Source: JAJDOD01 sp039024895
GTDB lineage: Bacteria; Pseudomonadota; Alphaproteobacteria; Rhodobacterales; Rhodobacteraceae
Assembly: GCA_039024895.1 (NCBI GenBank)
Contig: JBCCPJ010000014.1
Span: 15,774-79,773, forward strand
DNA: 64,000 nt
Direction: 5' to 3'
Shown: positions 62,429-64,000 of the stretch, in pieces
How positions within the stretch are numbered: the first letter of the stretch is position 1
Layout: each line of letters starts with the position of its first letter
Notes under the pieces: model-generated
Databases searched by the model: none
Told to the model about the DNA's origin: nothing
Seen by the model: only the letters and a program-made list of their open reading frames with translations
Program-made: the position numbers and the translations under genes

Positions 62429-63224
62429 CTACCGTCTATTTTCGTTATAATGCCTAAACTCGAACATGTATGTTTCTTCATGCTGCATACCCAAGGGATC
62501 CGGCGATGTGACCAACATGTTTTCGTCAATATTAATGCCTGAAATACATGCTTTCAGCTCATCGATCATCCACTTCAACGTGATGTCGCTTAATAGGGGC
62601 TCTGGCTCGAGATAACTGTCAACGATATCGCAGTGGCATCCAGCAAACCAGTTTTGTCCACGCCTTCGACAAAGCTACCGTATTTCTGCCGGAAGCGGCG
62701 CCCCAGTTCTTCTCGGTTTTCGTAGAATGTGCTTTGCCTGCGCGGTTTGCCGTTTCCTTGGTTGAAAAAGTAGTGAACTGCCTCGCCCACAACTTTCCGC
62801 AATCAGGGCCGGTATCGGGGAATCGGAGTGCCACCGGGCATTCTTGTGGGGATACCGTAAAGGTTTATGACATTTGTAACAGCCCTGACAGTGTAAGCTC
62901 CGTGCAAAAAGCCGAAGAAAAGGACGCAGAAGCCCGGTTCATAGTAAGAGATGATCGTCTCGTAGCAGTCGATGACGTTTTCATCGATCCCTGTTCCAAC
63001 TGCCGCCGACAGAAAATTCCGAATACGCCGAAAGGTAAGCCCACCTATCTCGCCCGCGCCCAGCCCGGCGTCGTAGAAAACAACCTGCTGGCAAGGACGA
63101 ATGGAGGATAACGGGCTTGGGCGTATAGCGCGGTATATTTTTAGAACTTTGAGAGCCGTTGATCGGGGCGCAAACCGGGCACTTGGCCCGCTCCGTCGGA
63201 TAAAATCAGAATGTTCTTTGGCAT
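62429..63224 (-). pseudogene. Decayed DUF2235 (Tle1-like phospholipase) gene
   Basis: The minus strand holds pieces of a DUF2235 alpha/beta-hydrolase in order. From ATG 63224: MPKNILILSDGAGQ and LRPDQRLSKF, then TAA (63141-63143). In a second frame: QQVVFYDAGLGAGEIGG, GTGIDENVIDCYE, FFGFLHGAYTVRAVTNVINL and a TGA at 62803-62805. In the same frame LRKVVGEAVHYFFNQGNGKP and ELGRRFRQKYGSF. After a deletion, in a third frame: QNWFAGCHCDIVDSYLEPEP, LLSDITLKWMIDELKA and DPLGMQHEE, stop 62429-62431. The nucleophile motif GFSRGA has become GFLHGA (codon 62905-62907) and the middle of the domain is missing. Intact relatives include T6SS Tle1 lipase effectors. Confidence 0.75.
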
Positions 63225-63257
63225 AATCACATGTCTCGAAATCAGGGGATCCAGTTT

Positions 63258-63425
63258 CTATAGACGCGTTTGCAGTTCCGCGATCAAAGCACGGTAGAAC
63301 AGATAGCCCAGCAGGAAGTCGAAACCCGCGTCGAAGGCGGCGAATTTCAAGAAGGCACCGCTGATCGACAGGAAAACGACCGCCATCAAAACGCGCCCGG
63401 GAATTGCAATGGCGACCTGAAAACG
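63258..63425 (-). pseudogene. Membrane-protein 3' fragment upstream of the DUF2235 remnant
   Basis: A minus-strand frame (open from a TAG near 63426, stop at 63258-63260) encodes RFQVAIAIPGRVLMAVVFLS, SGAFLKFAAFDAGFDFLLGY and LFYRALIAELQTRL: two hydrophobic segments with no good start (ATG 63386 lacks a ribosome-binding site). It ends 33 bases before the DUF2235 start and begins next to the IS end, so it looks like the 3' part of a gene cut by the insertion. It might have been a membrane partner or immunity gene of the lipases, which is speculation. Confidence 0.45.
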
Positions 63426-63444
63426 TTGAAGGAGCTAACCTTCC

Positions 63445-64000
63445 CCCCTTAGGGTCAGCATTTATAGTTTAGCTCTTTTCCGGTTTTGGTCCTCTTCTGA
63501 CCGTTGGTGATACTCCCACGGGGTGAGCCCGTCGAGGCTGGGGTGAGGCCGGTGGTGATTGTGGTCGGCGCGCCATGCCGCAATCATGGTCGTTCATTTT
63601 CCGCCATTGGTCCGAGGACAACGGAGGACGGCATGGCGCAGAGACGGGAACAGGTGTTCGTTCAAAGGCCACATCCTCAGAAGTTTTTCCGAGCGTTTCC
63701 TTGAGCGTCGCCACATCCATCATCCTCTCGGCCGGCATCTTCTTCAGCTTGGCGTTCTCAGATTCCAGCGTCTTCAGCTGCCCCGCGTCGGACACGTCAA
63801 TGCCGCCATACTTCGACTGCCACTTGTAAAAGGTCGCATCGCTGATCCCATGCTTGCGGCACAGCTCCTTCGCCCCCAGCTCAGCCTGGCGCTCCTTCAG
63901 AATGCCAATGATCTGTTCCTCACTAAAACGGCTTCTCTTCAACGCCTGTCTCCTCAGTTGGAGAACAGGTTAACCAAAAATCGAGGACTTGGCAGGGGAG
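63445..64000 (-). mobile_element. Internally deleted IS3-family insertion sequence
   Basis: ATG 63942 opens orfA of an IS3-family element: MKRSRFSEEQIIGILKERQA, a helix-turn-helix (GAKELCRKHGISDATFYKWQ) and the leucine-zipper-like ESENAKLKKMPAERMMDVATL. After about residue 88 the frame is no longer orfA. In a different frame the 3' end of orfB appears: LNEHLFPSLRHA, then after a TGA AAWRADHNHHRPHPSLDGLT, PWEYHQRSEEDQNRKRAKL and stop 63462-63464. The DDE core of orfB has been deleted, so the copy is not autonomous. One end lies near 63445 (CCCCCCTTAGGGTCAGCA); the other is at or beyond the window edge (CTCCCCTGCCAAGTC). The ORF 63469-63942 is thus an artefactual fusion. Confidence 0.8.

Noticed and set aside
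62734..63111. Plus-strand 125-codon frame
   Set aside because: It is antisense to the DUF2235 remnant, whose motifs are clear on the minus strand; the plus-strand product has no recognisable domain or ribosome-binding site.
63469..63942. Intact 157-residue transposase
   Set aside because: Only the first 88 or so residues are orfA; the rest is out-of-frame orfB sequence after an internal deletion.
1..64000. CRISPR arrays, prophage modules, restriction-modification systems
   Set aside because: No regularly spaced direct repeats, phage structural genes or methylase/restriction pairs were seen; the HNH gene stands alone.

Overview
The window looks like a chromosomal segment of a marine alphaproteobacterium of the Rhodobacteraceae (Roseobacter group). 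The reasons are its dense, short-spaced operons, a SAM-II riboswitch in front of metZ, a likely split cobalamin-dependent methionine synthase set, an alphaproteobacterial-type 6S RNA, and many Roseobacter-type hypothetical genes. All family assignments were made by reading the sequence, with no database search.

Layout. 1-1.2 kb: a beta-propeller/membrane gene broken by an in-frame TAG. 1.5-3.9 kb: a three-gene operon of a flavoprotein with a cysteine-rich tail, an ACR3-like permease and a small Cys-containing protein. 4.2-9.3 kb: HNH nuclease, agmatinase-like ureohydrolase, radical SAM protein, and a subtilisin-like protease paired with a small partner. 9.4-13.9 kb: zwf-pgl-(SMI1/KNR4-like)-pgi, the upper Entner-Doudoroff/pentose phosphate genes. 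14-19 kb: a serine hydrolase, a thioesterase, tRNA-Gly(CCC), and the RamA-like activator next to the methyl-THF:corrinoid methyltransferase. 19.1-23.6 kb: an IS30-like remnant and a compact glycan cluster (FdtA/FdtB-like amino-sugar enzymes, two glycosyltransferases, GNAT). 24-26 kb: 6S RNA with its terminator, tsf and rpsB. 26-40.9 kb: a BesD/HalD-like oxygenase, LpxL-like acyltransferase, glyQ-x-y-glyS, a degenerate trypsin-like SPOR protein, trkH, folE2, and metZ under SAM-II control. 41-52.5 kb: PilZ and EF-hand proteins, yciB, ftsY, xseA, purD, secG and pyrG.

The last 12 kb is accessory. At 53.8-61.2 kb, two divergent operons face each other across a short palindrome: tctC-tctB-tctA-sulfatase and marR-sulfatase-MBL hydrolase. 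Neither sulfatase shows a signal peptide, so the logic appears to be import of an organic anion by the TTT transporter followed by cytoplasmic desulfation. At 61.5-64 kb, six-frame reading of apparently empty DNA shows two decayed alpha/beta-hydrolases in the same orientation: a class 3 lipase and a DUF2235 (Tle1-like) hydrolase. Each has lost its nucleophile serine. They are followed by a membrane-protein fragment and an internally deleted IS3-family element at the window edge.

The most interesting items are the decayed lipase/DUF2235 locus, the dual-sulfatase TTT locus, the flavoprotein/ACR3-like operon, the protease plus small-partner pair, the SAM-II riboswitch followed by an apparent terminator, and the trypsin-fold protein lacking its catalytic triad.
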